Assembly (NCBI RefSeq): GCF_002023715.1
Contig: NZ_MAHX01000020.1
Location: forward strand, 147,847 to 211,846
Direction: 5' to 3'
Length of the DNA stretch: 64,000 nucleotides
DNA from: Elizabethkingia occulta
GTDB taxonomy: Bacteria; Bacteroidota; Bacteroidia; Flavobacteriales; Weeksellaceae
Numbering within the stretch: position 1 is the stretch's first letter; every line of letters begins with the position of its first letter. A model generated the notes under the pieces. It did not search any database and was not told the DNA's origin. It saw nothing but the letters and a program-made list of their open reading frames with translations. The translations under genes and the position numbers were made by a program. Below, one piece after another: positions 1-8,726 of this stretch.

Positions 1-731
1 CCATATTTATCAATATTCTTTTCTAAATATGGAACATCAATTCTAAGGCTCTTTTGACCGTTACGATATTTTATCGGTAAGTTTTTATCTGATCCTTTCA
101 CACGTAACCGGGTTACAATGGAAGCATCCGCCAAAGGTGCTTGTGTAAGTGTTTTTAATCCTTTATTACGCCCGTATTCAAGTGTAATATTTGCCTGTGG
201 TTTTCTTTCGGTAAAATGTATGCTTTGGTCTGCATCAATCCAGTATTCCAATTTAAATTCATCGGCAATTTTTGCAAGTGCAGAGAGACAATTTATATCG
301 TCAAAGCTAACAAGCTTTGTTTCGGTATTATCAATGATGCCTTTTGTCCATCCTGACTGATCTCTGTTTGCATTTGTAATTACCAGATCAATCATTTTTT
401 CAGCCGTTCCCATAATATCAAATGTGGGAACAGTAAGATTATTTAATTCATCATAAAATAGCATTGAAACATCAGTTAAACGATATTTAACTGATTTAAA
501 ATTTAGAGTGTATTGCCATTCTTTTGTCGATTTCTGAACAATAGTCGGAGAATCTAAAAGATAATACCTGCGTCCTTTTACATCTACATAATCACCCATA
601 GCAAATTCAATCTTTCGCACTAATGCAAAGGACATATTAACCAATTCCTCACCCATGATCCGGGAAGTTATTTTTCCGGTTGGACGAATATTGGCAATAA
701 CTGTATTTCCTCTTTTTATATCGTATCTCAT
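1..731 (-). CDS. Phage tail hub/distal tail protein, N-terminal part (cut by window edge)
   Basis: An open frame of 243 codons starts with ATG at 731 and runs off the window at position 1. It begins MRYDIKRGNTVIANIRPTGK and continues without a stop. The ATG overlaps the stop of the preceding gene in a TGA/ATG arrangement (728-731), so translation is probably coupled. Position after the tape measure and the Dit-like gene is where Tal/hub proteins lie in siphophages. The visible part (for example YRLTDVSMLFYDELNN, LKTLTQAPLADASIVTRLRV) resembles the beta-rich N-terminal hub domain of Bacteroidota phage tail proteins. The role comes mainly from gene order. Confidence 0.75.
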   Translation of the reverse strand, partial: MRYDIKRGNTVIANIRPTGKITSRIMGEELVNMSFALVRKIEFAMGDYVDVKGRRYYLLDSPTIVQKSTKEWQYTLNFKSVKYRLTDVSMLFYDELNNLTVPTFDIMGTAEKMIDLVITNANRDQSGWTKGIIDNTETKLVSFDDINCLSALAKIADEFKLEYWIDADQSIHFTERKPQANITLEYGRNKGLKTLTQAPLADASIVTRLRVKGSDKNLPIKYRNGQKSLRIDVPYLEKNIDKY

Positions 732-1156
732 GCGAATTTAACTTGTATTGTTAATTGAAATTTTACAAACACTGTTGGCACATCTTTGAGCCTTTTTAGT
801 GACTTTACAAAGCCACTGGTTTTTTTATAGAATACCTTGTACGTTTGGGAATGGTCATATATGTAAAGGTCTTGCCATCCGGGCTTTGCGATCTCTGAAA
901 AGAACGCCTGATAATAAAACCAGAAATCACCATCATCCGGAGCCATCATAGCGCAACTGAGTGTTACTTCCTTATCTTTAAATTTTGGTGAAGACAAATC
1001 ATATTCCTGCCCGTTTTCCTCCGCCCAATCATTGGAAAGGCTTTCCTTTCTTTCTGGATAATCTAAAAGCCCGGCAGTTCCTGTCTGAATAACTAAATTA
1101 AAATCTGATAACAGATTTTTACCGTTTAGGGTATCTTTAAATTTATTTGCATTCAT
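728..1156 (-). CDS. Putative distal tail (Dit-like) protein
   Basis: This 142-residue protein lies between the tape measure and the tail hub gene, five bases from one and overlapping the other by four, in the late tail operon. The residues alternate in a beta-sheet-like way and there is no signal peptide or membrane segment. The C-terminal half (VFYKKTSGFVKSLKRLKDVP followed by a beta strand) fits a small tail-tip or Dit-type protein. I did not recognise a family by sequence; the call rests on order: tape measure, then Dit, then hub. Confidence 0.55.
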   Translation of the reverse strand: MNANKFKDTLNGKNLLSDFNLVIQTGTAGLLDYPERKESLSNDWAEENGQEYDLSSPKFKDKEVTLSCAMMAPDDGDFWFYYQAFFSEIAKPGWQDLYIYDHSQTYKVFYKKTSGFVKSLKRLKDVPTVFVKFQLTIQVKFA

Positions 1157-1161
1157 GGTTA

Positions 1162-4100
1162 TTACTTTATTATTCCCGCAGCTTGCAGGGCTTTATATTC
1201 TTTAGTTAATGATTCTCCCAAACTATCAATACCTTCATCGATATCGTGTAGTTTTTCGGTATTGTCTGCCGTTCTACGGGTATTCTTTTCAATATCCATT
1301 TGTACGGCTAATTGACGACTGGCTACTTCCATCATTGCTGCAAAGCCATTTTTCATTATTCCGTTACCTTCCAATATAGCCAGACGCATTCCTGCGGTAT
1401 TACCTGATAATAAATCAATGCTTTCCTGTGATGCTGCTTTATATGCTCCCTGTAAGGAATTAGCACCGCCAATTTCGTTACCGATATTTATTCCGGATTG
1501 GTTGATTAAGTCCATGTAATCCTTTGCCTCTTTGGCAACTTTCATATACATTTCTTGGAACTGCTTCCTTTCATCATCCGTAAGCACACCGTCACCCAGA
1601 TATTCTGCCAAAGCATCCTGAAGCTTCTGCATTTGTGGCTCGATCACTTTTGCCTCCATTCCGGCAATAATCCCTTTCCGCAAAATATCTTCAATATCAT
1701 CGGCAAAATCTGCAAAGGATTTCTTTCCGGACAAAATACCCTCACGTATAGAATCCCCGATATTCTGGGCGGTTACTCCGGTAATAGTATCTTTATACTG
1801 CTTTTCAAGTTCCCGGTTCATTTGTTCGATAGAACCGTATTCTTCACGAAGCTTTAGTAATTGGTCATACGCTGCTTTAGCGTCTCCGGTTAGTGGCTTT
1901 TCAGCGTTAAGCTTTGCAAGACGATCGAAAAGTTCATCTGTTAAACCTATGGTTTCGGTTAGGTCGTTGTTTACTGGTGACTTAATGCCAAAGAACTTTT
2001 TCATAAACTCGGACATCCCTTTGAATGGGTCAATCTTATAGCCTTTCAAGCCTAACAGATCACCAACCTTTGCCATATCTTCTACGGCTCTTGTCTTTCT
2101 TCCTATTCCTAAGAAACCACCGTATTTTTCCGTGTGCATACCCACAACAGTGTCGGCATTTAAAAGGCGTTTTAAAACGGCTTCCTGATCACGGATTATA
2201 GATTCTTTATTCTTCGTATTGGCTGCCATTTCATCCTTGATATTCTGGATGCGGGCTTTATATACATCATTCAGTTTTAATTCGTCCAGTATACGCTTAC
2301 GGAGCATTTCGTTATAATCCAGACCGGACTGAAAAATAGAATCATTATATTTTTTGATTTCCTCCCGTGCTTTACGTTCTGATTCACGAGCTGCTTTGCC
2401 TAATGAGAATATTCCAGCAATCGCATTAAATGTTTGACTTATCCCTCCGATAATGTCCCCAGATGCAAACGAAGCAAAGGCTCCTGCTGCATTTTGTGCG
2501 ATGTTCATTATATCTCCTAGAGTATTTAAAGTATCTGCCAGCCCCTCATTAGTATCATCAACAGAACTTGCTATAGCTTTAAAACCTGATGCCATTGCTC
2601 CCGCAATATTTGAAGCCATCTGAGCTTTTTTAGCAAGAATATCTTTTAATTTGCTGTTTACAACTTCTAAAGCTTCACTTTCTGCTTTTACGTCTGAAAT
2701 ACCTTTAGCCTGTTTGTCCCTAATAGATTTAATTAACCTTTCTTTTTCTTGAAGAAGGCTTTTTTCTTCTACACCAACATTGAAAGTTGATTTTAATGCT
2801 TTTGCTTTTCTAATTTCAGCATCAATGAATTTCTGTTGTTCTGTGCTTAGGCTATCCTTAGCAACCCTCAGATATTCTTCTAATGATGCAATACGTATTG
2901 CTAATTCACGCTTTGTTATTCCCATTAGATTCTGAGAATATCGTTCATAAATAGTGGTTTTAGCATACTCCGCAGATTGAACGGAATCAATTTCTTGTTG
3001 TTTTTCCCTCTCTAATTCAGCTAAAAGTTTAGCAGCATCTTGTGTAGATAATTTTCTTTTCTCAATTTCTTGACGAAGAGTAGCATATCTGGAAGTAATC
3101 TCAGTTATCTTTACTTGTAAGGATTGATGAGTGTTAATTACTTCAGTTACCATATTGGTCAATTCCTGCTTTTTCTCAACCCATTTTCCCGTAAGCATTG
3201 CGTACACACCATTACTTTTGCTTTGCCCGTCGTTTTCAGATTTAGTAATTTCTTTTTCCAGATATGAAATCTGATCTGCAAGTATTGGAAGCTTTGCCAA
3301 AGCTACTTCCACGGAGCGAGTTGTATTTTCCAATATTGGTTTATCTCCTCTAAGCTCTTTTATTTTTTGGTTAAGCAGATCAAGGTTTTTCTGTTGCCCC
3401 TCAGAAAGTACACTACCAGAGGAAACAAGATTGTCAAATACTGATTTTTGGTTTTCTAAGTAATCGAAGTATGATGCTGCAAGCTTTTTGAGTTCAGGAA
3501 ACTGTTTATTTGCAGCTTCTGAACCATATTCTTTTTCATACGCATAATATTTTTGCCATCTGGATTCCATAGCGGAAACCATTTCTTCAAAGCTTTTATA
3601 CTTAACAGCATTTTTCTTTTCTTCCAGTTCAACTTCCAACGCATCACGGCGTTTTTTTGCTTCTGCTTCTGAAACAACTTCTCCGGTGAAATATGGATTT
3701 CCTTTTTTATCCTTAGTTTTTCCGAATTGATCTATTTTTTGAAGCCTAACCTGTCCGTCTTTTATTTTATCCAAAGCTTCATTGTACAGGCTTATTCTGC
3801 GCTCTAAATCCTTTATAGAGCCATCTGGATAAATTTCAGCCACCTGACGTTCACGCTCTTTTTTGGTTCTTGTCTTTTTACCAAGAGCAGCATCTAACTG
3901 TTTTTGTAATTTTTCTCTTTTGGCTACCAATTCCGCTAAAGCACGGGTACCAACTGAACCATCATTAATTTGTTTATCTAGTGACGATATTTGATCTCTT
4001 AACCATTGAACAGTACCACGTTTTGCAGGATCAGTTGTCATTTTAATTCCGGCATCTGATAATTTTTTAGCAGCCTCATTAGTATGTTGAATATTGGCAT

Positions 4101-5547
4101 TAATCATTTTCCACTGATCTTGGAAAATTTTATTCATGTCGTCAACCGTTTTATCACCTAAGCCCATGGGAGAAAGGATATTTTTTTCAGCCCATCTGCC
4201 AACGCCTCCAAAAGTAGCTTCATTGTAGCGTTTATTGTTAGCCATTACTTTATCGTAATTGGTCAAATATTCTTTCCATTTATCCTGAGCAATTTCCAAT
4301 TCAGCAGCAGCCCTTGCACGTAATTGCATTGCTTCAATAAATGCAGAGGTATTTTTCACAAATAAATTTTCAGCATCGGAAACAGAATAAACTTTTACAC
4401 CCAACTTTTCAAAGGCTGCCGCATTATCATGTATATACTGTTCTTTGGCTTTGATATCGTCTGCTAAAGCGTTCCATTCAGTTTTCATTTTCTGATACTG
4501 AATGATAGGGTCTGCAAGGGTATTCGCAATTGTTTCGGTCATTTTTTTGTGATCTGCTGCCGTTTGGGCTTGTGCAGCCTGCCATGATTGCAAAACAGCT
4601 ATCAAAGCAACAATAGCAACGGAAAGCCCCATTGTTATAGTTGCGGTAAATACCTGTGCAGCAGTTGTGGAAATACCTAAGGATGTTGCAACCTTTAAAT
4701 TGGCAGCAGCCCAAATTTCCTTTGCTTTTGCTAGCACTAGTGTGCTGAATGCAGATTTTTTATTTAGTGCATCACTGATTTGTTGTAACCCGATAGTAAT
4801 TGCCAGTAATGATTGTACTTTCAGCATTATTTTTTGGAGGTTTTCTTCTTCTACTCCCAATAACGCCATTACGCCCTGAGCTACGCTTATTGTACTAATA
4901 AGCATATTGAGACCTTCAACCTGTCCCTGCAATAGTGTATTGCCGTCTTTAATGTCATTATTTACTTTTTCTGATGCATCTTTAAATTCCTGAGCTTTTT
5001 CTTTTAATTCTTTATATCTATTAGTAGCTTCCTGACCATTTACAGCTAATTGCTTTAATTCATTATTAACATCACGCTGGTTTTTTGCAAAGCTTTCATA
5101 CTCAGATTCGGCAGCTTTTATACTGGCTTCCAACGCTGACAAAGCTTGTTTTTCAGCTTCTAGTTCTGCAACAATTTTATTCCTTTCCGACATTAAAGAT
5201 GCCTGAGCAACACCAGGAGCAGTATTGCTAATTTGCTTATCCAGCTTTTTAATTTCAGATTCGATGTCTTTAATCACTTGTTTTTGTACAGCAATATTTT
5301 CTTTTGTAAGTCCGAAATGATCGAAATTGGTATCTTTTACAGTTGTATTAATATTTTTCACTGCATCTGCTAAATCTCTGGCACCTTCAACACCCAGAAC
5401 CTGAGCAGCTGCCAGTTCCTGATAACGTTTTTTTATTGCATCAACGGAATCATCAACATTCTTTCCGGAGGCAATCATTTTATTATACTCTTCCAGTAAT
5501 GCCGGAGTATTGAGAATAAATTCTATATTAATTGATTCGTCTGCCAT
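1162..5547 (-). CDS. Tail tape measure protein
   Basis: At 1,461 residues it is by far the longest phage protein in the window. It is mostly charged coiled-coil helix, with a hydrophobic block at about residues 210-325 (three or four membrane-like stretches) and glycine/alanine-rich segments near residues 980-1060. This is the usual make-up of tape measure proteins, whose length sets tail length and which help DNA enter the cell. It starts three bases after the end of the frameshifted tail chaperone and is followed by the distal tail genes. A tape measure this long would imply a long tail of roughly 200 nm by the usual 1.5 Angstrom per residue rule. Confidence 0.93.
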   Translation of the reverse strand: MADESINIEFILNTPALLEEYNKMIASGKNVDDSVDAIKKRYQELAAAQVLGVEGARDLADAVKNINTTVKDTNFDHFGLTKENIAVQKQVIKDIESEIKKLDKQISNTAPGVAQASLMSERNKIVAELEAEKQALSALEASIKAAESEYESFAKNQRDVNNELKQLAVNGQEATNRYKELKEKAQEFKDASEKVNNDIKDGNTLLQGQVEGLNMLISTISVAQGVMALLGVEEENLQKIMLKVQSLLAITIGLQQISDALNKKSAFSTLVLAKAKEIWAAANLKVATSLGISTTAAQVFTATITMGLSVAIVALIAVLQSWQAAQAQTAADHKKMTETIANTLADPIIQYQKMKTEWNALADDIKAKEQYIHDNAAAFEKLGVKVYSVSDAENLFVKNTSAFIEAMQLRARAAAELEIAQDKWKEYLTNYDKVMANNKRYNEATFGGVGRWAEKNILSPMGLGDKTVDDMNKIFQDQWKMINANIQHTNEAAKKLSDAGIKMTTDPAKRGTVQWLRDQISSLDKQINDGSVGTRALAELVAKREKLQKQLDAALGKKTRTKKERERQVAEIYPDGSIKDLERRISLYNEALDKIKDGQVRLQKIDQFGKTKDKKGNPYFTGEVVSEAEAKKRRDALEVELEEKKNAVKYKSFEEMVSAMESRWQKYYAYEKEYGSEAANKQFPELKKLAASYFDYLENQKSVFDNLVSSGSVLSEGQQKNLDLLNQKIKELRGDKPILENTTRSVEVALAKLPILADQISYLEKEITKSENDGQSKSNGVYAMLTGKWVEKKQELTNMVTEVINTHQSLQVKITEITSRYATLRQEIEKRKLSTQDAAKLLAELEREKQQEIDSVQSAEYAKTTIYERYSQNLMGITKRELAIRIASLEEYLRVAKDSLSTEQQKFIDAEIRKAKALKSTFNVGVEEKSLLQEKERLIKSIRDKQAKGISDVKAESEALEVVNSKLKDILAKKAQMASNIAGAMASGFKAIASSVDDTNEGLADTLNTLGDIMNIAQNAAGAFASFASGDIIGGISQTFNAIAGIFSLGKAARESERKAREEIKKYNDSIFQSGLDYNEMLRKRILDELKLNDVYKARIQNIKDEMAANTKNKESIIRDQEAVLKRLLNADTVVGMHTEKYGGFLGIGRKTRAVEDMAKVGDLLGLKGYKIDPFKGMSEFMKKFFGIKSPVNNDLTETIGLTDELFDRLAKLNAEKPLTGDAKAAYDQLLKLREEYGSIEQMNRELEKQYKDTITGVTAQNIGDSIREGILSGKKSFADFADDIEDILRKGIIAGMEAKVIEPQMQKLQDALAEYLGDGVLTDDERKQFQEMYMKVAKEAKDYMDLINQSGINIGNEIGGANSLQGAYKAASQESIDLLSGNTAGMRLAILEGNGIMKNGFAAMMEVASRQLAVQMDIEKNTRRTADNTEKLHDIDEGIDSLGESLTKEYKALQAAGIIK

Positions 5548-5549
5548 GA

Positions 5550-5774
5550 TTATTGAATTTCTGCACCGAAGAAGTTTTCGAGTTCTTCATCGGTTGATAT
5601 TGTTTTTGGTGCTTCTTTATTCTTTTTCAGTTTTGGAGCATCAGCAAGCATTAATAGTAATTGTGTAAATGGAGTGTCCAGTATTTTGTTTTGGCTCCAA
5701 CCTGTCTTTTCTGCAATTGTATAAATGAACCCTAAGACGCTATGAAAGCTTTCGCTTTTTAACTCGCCTTTTCC
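5550..5774 (-). CDS. -1 frame extension of the tail assembly chaperone (gpT-like part)
   Basis: Directly after the chaperone frame (stop at 5759-5761) the -1 frame is open for 74 codons to a TAA at 5550-5552, three bases before the tape measure ATG. It has no start codon near its beginning. It reads FHSVLGFIYTIAEKTGWSQN and ends in an acidic segment, EELENFFGAEIQ. Entry is possible in the A-rich stretch at 5768-5773 (codons GAA AAG re-read as GGA AAA). The fused product would be about 231 residues. This is the classic G/GT chaperone arrangement. The slip site is not a perfect canonical heptamer, so the exact crossover is uncertain. Confidence 0.7.
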   Translation of the reverse strand, partial: GKGELKSESFHSVLGFIYTIAEKTGWSQNKILDTPFTQLLLMLADAPKLKKNKEAPKTISTDEELENFFGAEIQ

Positions 5775-6244
5775 GTCGGACTCAGATTTGTCATCGGTTT
5801 GGTTATCCTCATCGTCTTGATCAATCTGATAGTGGCTATAAAATCCTCAACGCCACCATGAGTCATTAATAAATTGAACAGAAATAAAAAATGTTGTTCG
5901 GTAAGCTTTCTGCGTAACCACCACGCTAATGGTTTGTGAAACCAGTTTAAGTATGGAGAATTCAAAAAACCTAAAGCAACAATTTCATGAACCTTTTTTC
6001 CGTGATCTGCATAAGCTTTGATAGCATCCGGAAGGCTCAAATCTTCATCATTGATTACTCCCATTGAAAGGTACTTTGATGCGATTTTTAATAGCGTTCG
6101 CCCTGTAGGGTGAAATAGTACCAGTTTTATTGTTTTCTTCTTAAATACCCTAAGAAAAAGAGGTGCCGTGACTGGCACTGGAACACCTCTTTTTAAAAGT
6201 AAATCGGGAGCAAGCTTTTCAATATCGATTGCTTTCTCGTCCAT
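5759..6244 (-). CDS. Tail assembly chaperone (gpG-like)
   Basis: A 161-residue protein between the tail tube and the tape measure. It is mostly helical, with an early segment rich in Lys and hydrophobics (LFLRVFKKKTIKLVLFHPTG) and a helical C-terminal half. In siphophages this position belongs to the chaperone that coats the tape measure during tail assembly and is made in a short form and a frameshifted long form. The ATG at 6244 shares a base with the stop of the tail tube gene. Family by sequence was not recognised; the call relies on position and on the open -1 frame behind it. Confidence 0.75.
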   Translation of the reverse strand: MDEKAIDIEKLAPDLLLKRGVPVPVTAPLFLRVFKKKTIKLVLFHPTGRTLLKIASKYLSMGVINDEDLSLPDAIKAYADHGKKVHEIVALGFLNSPYLNWFHKPLAWWLRRKLTEQHFLFLFNLLMTHGGVEDFIATIRLIKTMRITKPMTNLSPTEKAS

Positions 6245-6717
6245 TATGGTAATTTTTTAAGCTGAGGCTGTGATAAAACTTTAACTGTACAATCAATTAA
6301 CGCAATACCGTTTCTCACCAGTTTTAAGTTTTTCTTTGCGATGACCTTTACCTTTGGGTATGTGATCTGGTGACCACTGTCTGTTTTGAAGCGTAATGCT
6401 GTTACAAAACCTAAGTTTTTACCAAATGTAAATGCTGAATCTACTACAGTTCCGGTAGGGAAAAGCTTTTGTAAGGTTGCAGTATCGAATTGGAAAGTTG
6501 AAAATTTCCCGTTTGTTGCTCCGGGTTCTACCAAAGATTCAATTGGATCATCATCTTGATCGCTGAATTCATCCTGAACGTTTGGATCATCATCGACAAA
6601 CTCAACAGAGTTTCGATAAGTTTTACAAAGTTCTGTAAACTTTGCATCCGCCGGAATAGAGCCGTCAACTTCTACAGGTGCGCTCTCCAATGCTTTAGTT
6701 CCAAATAATGTTGACAT
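6244..6717 (-). CDS. Putative major tail tube protein
   Basis: The 157-residue product starts MSTLFGTKALESAPVEVDGS. It has an acidic stretch (VEFVDDDPNVQDEFSDQDDD, residues 39-58) and then a beta-rich body with a TFGKNLGFVTALRFKTDSG segment, similar in build to tail tube proteins of Bacteroidota siphophages. It lies immediately upstream of the chaperone and tape measure, the usual place of the tail tube gene. The acidic stretch and the absence of other candidates support the call. A head-tail connector cannot be excluded. Confidence 0.6.
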   Translation of the reverse strand: MSTLFGTKALESAPVEVDGSIPADAKFTELCKTYRNSVEFVDDDPNVQDEFSDQDDDPIESLVEPGATNGKFSTFQFDTATLQKLFPTGTVVDSAFTFGKNLGFVTALRFKTDSGHQITYPKVKVIAKKNLKLVRNGIALIDCTVKVLSQPQLKKLP

Positions 6718-6754
6718 TTTAATTTAAGTTTAAATGGTTATTAAATAGTTTTAA

Positions 6755-7156
6755 TTACTCCTGAGGAGGGTTGCTTCCTTTAGTCTGTTCAGCTTCCTTC
6801 TCAGTTATTGCAGCTTTCAGTTTATCAACTCCAATCATGTGATGTGGGGGCTTACCAAATAATGCTGTATATTTTTCAACTAAAGCCGGGCGTTCTGCAT
6901 CGTCTTTTTTTAGATCAGCATCCTTTTTTGTTTTTTCACCCTCAGAATCTGGCTCATCATCAATAAAGCTATCTTCAAAACCTCTGGTGAATTTTTTCAC
7001 ATCTTTGTTTTTTAGATATCTCGCTTGATCCTTTGCTTTCTCTTCGTCTGTGAAACCTTGACCATCAGAGGTAACAAAGATTTCATCTAAGTCTTTATGT
7101 GCTGCAAAAATTGCAACTGCCGCAGCGGCGAATACGTTTTTTAATGTTTTTGACAT
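6755..7156 (-). CDS. Late-operon protein of unknown function
   Basis: This 133-residue protein lies between the lysis genes and the tail tube gene. The N-terminus (NVFAAAAVAIFAAHKDLDEI) is alanine-rich and amphipathic. The middle is acidic and probably disordered (DDEPDSEGEKTKKDADLKKD), and the C-terminal 45 residues (KYTALFGKPPHHMIGVDKLK) look like a small helical HeH/LEM-like or Rho-N-like nucleic-acid or protein-binding fold. A head decoration, connector or fibre-related protein would fit the position. No family was recognised with certainty. Confidence 0.45.
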   Translation of the reverse strand: MSKTLKNVFAAAAVAIFAAHKDLDEIFVTSDGQGFTDEEKAKDQARYLKNKDVKKFTRGFEDSFIDDEPDSEGEKTKKDADLKKDDAERPALVEKYTALFGKPPHHMIGVDKLKAAITEKEAEQTKGSNPPQE

Positions 7157-7166
7157 GATATAGTTT

Positions 7167-7871
7167 TTAAAATTCTACTAAGTTGTAATTGGCACCTATG
7201 CCGAAGTATGGCAGTAGTTTCATGGTATTACCGTCTTTTGCGATACCATACCCGGCATTTAATCCGAAGCCGAACCGCTTTTGGGGCTTTTCTTTGATCC
7301 TAAAAGATTTTACACCATTTATAGTTACTCTGGGATCATCGGAATACATATCAATGTAATTATGTTCTGCTCCCAGAATCCAGTTTTTCTTTTTATACCG
7401 GACATCATTCATCATTATATTGTATGACATCTTTACAGAATCTGTGTCCGGATAATAGGCTAAATCAAGATATTGGTCTTTATGTGTTTTAATGGTTTGC
7501 CCTGAGGGGCTTTGTTTGGTTAATAAAGCCAATTGCGCTTCAAGTCTTCCGTTTATTTTAGTGACCTGATCTATTTTATCCAAGCTTATTTTTAAAGCTT
7601 TCTGAATACTATCTGCATAGGTTTTATCTAATGCAGCTATTTTTTCAGATTTAGTATTGTTGATGATCTTTTCATTAAAGACAGTATGTGTAACGCTGTC
7701 TCTAGTGTATTTTTCAACAATTTTATTATTTCCTCCCTGAGTTAACAGGGCTGTTGTTTCTTTTTCCTTTTCGGCTCGTTTTAATTCCTGTTTGATATTT
7801 AATCCAATGCTTGCGAGCAACAGAATAACAACAAGAATAAAAGCAAAAATATTGGCTGTTAGTGATTTCAT
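7167..7871 (-). CDS. Membrane-anchored coiled-coil protein with a beta-barrel-like tail; possible spanin
   Basis: The 234-residue protein has one N-terminal membrane segment (about residues 8-25), then a coiled coil to about residue 120. The C-terminal part has alternating aromatic strands ending GYGIAKDGNTMKLLPYFGIG and a terminal Phe, like an outer-membrane beta-hairpin. It resembles the DUF6808-type proteins of Bacteroidota phages. It follows the amidase and a second one-membrane-segment protein, overlapping the latter by four bases. A role in envelope disruption, joining inner and outer membranes as a spanin, fits the layout but is inferred. Confidence 0.5.
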   Translation of the reverse strand: MKSLTANIFAFILVVILLLASIGLNIKQELKRAEKEKETTALLTQGGNNKIVEKYTRDSVTHTVFNEKIINNTKSEKIAALDKTYADSIQKALKISLDKIDQVTKINGRLEAQLALLTKQSPSGQTIKTHKDQYLDLAYYPDTDSVKMSYNIMMNDVRYKKKNWILGAEHNYIDMYSDDPRVTINGVKSFRIKEKPQKRFGFGLNAGYGIAKDGNTMKLLPYFGIGANYNLVEF

Positions 7872-8191
7872 TGTCGTAATGCTTTTGTAACTAATGGTTG
7901 GGTTAATTCTTTTGTTTTTTTCTCTTTTTCTTCAAATGAATCAGATTTCTTTTTGTAGAAAATCATAGCTTCATAGTTGTCAATCCTTTCATTACGCTCT
8001 TTTATGATTGTAAAATAAAGACTGTCTGTTTTCTCTGAGCAGTCCTCTGTTTGCTGCTCTTTGCGGTTGTAAAGAACTCCAATAACACCTCCAAATATTA
8101 ATAGAAGTCCTATGAGTAGCCCAATAACCACCGCCTTAGGGTCTTTCCTGATATCTTCTTGAGAATAGGGCTGCGGTAGTTCTGGGTTCAT
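7868..8191 (-). CDS. Small membrane protein of the lysis cassette
   Basis: The 107-residue product has a short cytoplasmic N-terminus, one strong membrane segment (VVIGLLIGLLLIFGGVIGVL, about residues 21-40) and a charged coiled-coil C-terminal half. It sits between the amidase gene (two-base gap) and the long membrane-anchored coiled-coil protein (four-base overlap). The setting suggests a lysis accessory protein: a holin-like or inner-membrane spanin component. With one membrane segment and a long soluble tail, the spanin idea fits better than a classical holin. Confidence 0.5.
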   Translation of the reverse strand: MNPELPQPYSQEDIRKDPKAVVIGLLIGLLLIFGGVIGVLYNRKEQQTEDCSEKTDSLYFTIIKERNERIDNYEAMIFYKKKSDSFEEKEKKTKELTQPLVTKALRQ

Positions 8192-8193
8192 AG

Positions 8194-8652
8194 TTATACT
8201 TTAAAGTTTATTGATTTAAGCCAGCTTCTAACATCGAAGGAAGGGCATTCTTTTACCCATTCCCATGGCTGAATAATACCATCATGGTTTAAATCTGGGC
8301 TTAAATCCCTATGACCTAAAATTTCAGCATTAGGAAACTTCTTTTTAAGTTCAGTTAATAGTTTTACTTGTGTAGCTTTCTGTGCTGTGGTTCTGTTATC
8401 GATACCTTTTCCTTTAGCATCAATCCCACCGATGTACGAAATATGAATACTATTTGCGTTATGTCCCGCAACACCGTTTGCAATGTTTTCAATAGGACAG
8501 GTATTCACATAAGAGCCATCCGGGCGAATTATATAATGATATCCCGGATTGCGCCATTTCTTTACATTCTTGAAGAATGATAAGATTTGTTCAACCGTTT
8601 GCGTCTGTGGGCTTGCTGTGCAATGCAGCACTATGTATTTAATGGTTCTCAC
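8194..8652 (-). CDS. Endolysin: N-acetylmuramoyl-L-alanine amidase (Amidase_2/PGRP type)
   Basis: A 152-residue single-domain amidase that cuts the bond between muramic acid and the first alanine of peptidoglycan. The zinc-binding fold shows in KYIVLHCTAS (first His), the region GYHYIIRPDGSYVN, the IGGIDAKGKGIDNRT loop, and the C-terminal EILGHRDLSPDLNHDG and ECPSFDVRSWL segments that hold the second His and the zinc Cys. It has no signal peptide, so it needs a holin-type partner to reach the wall; the next two genes are membrane proteins. Length is normal for phage T7-lysozyme-like enzymes. Confidence 0.92.
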   Translation of the reverse strand: MRTIKYIVLHCTASPQTQTVEQILSFFKNVKKWRNPGYHYIIRPDGSYVNTCPIENIANGVAGHNANSIHISYIGGIDAKGKGIDNRTTAQKATQVKLLTELKKKFPNAEILGHRDLSPDLNHDGIIQPWEWVKECPSFDVRSWLKSINFKV

Positions 8653-8674
8653 GGTTCTTAGTTTTTAATAAACA

Positions 8675-8698
8675 CCCGGAAGCTTTGACCCTTCCGGG
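8675..8698 (-). terminator. Hairpin between capsid and endolysin genes
   Basis: A perfect 8-bp inverted repeat (CCCGGAAG at 8675-8682, CTTCCGGG at 8691-8698) lies right after the major capsid gene. Only a weak T-rich stretch follows on the - strand, so it is more likely a partial terminator or mRNA-stabilising hairpin that lets capsid be made in excess. Confidence 0.55.
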
Positions 8699-8726
8699 AG
8701 TTGGGTATAATAGATATGAAGAAGAG

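Noticed and set aside
118..360. 80-codon + strand frame near the window start
   Set aside because: Antisense to the continuous - strand tail hub frame, which has coupled translation and protein-like sequence.
1555..1857. + strand frame inside the tape measure gene
   Set aside because: Antisense shadow of a well-supported long gene; composition is not protein-like.
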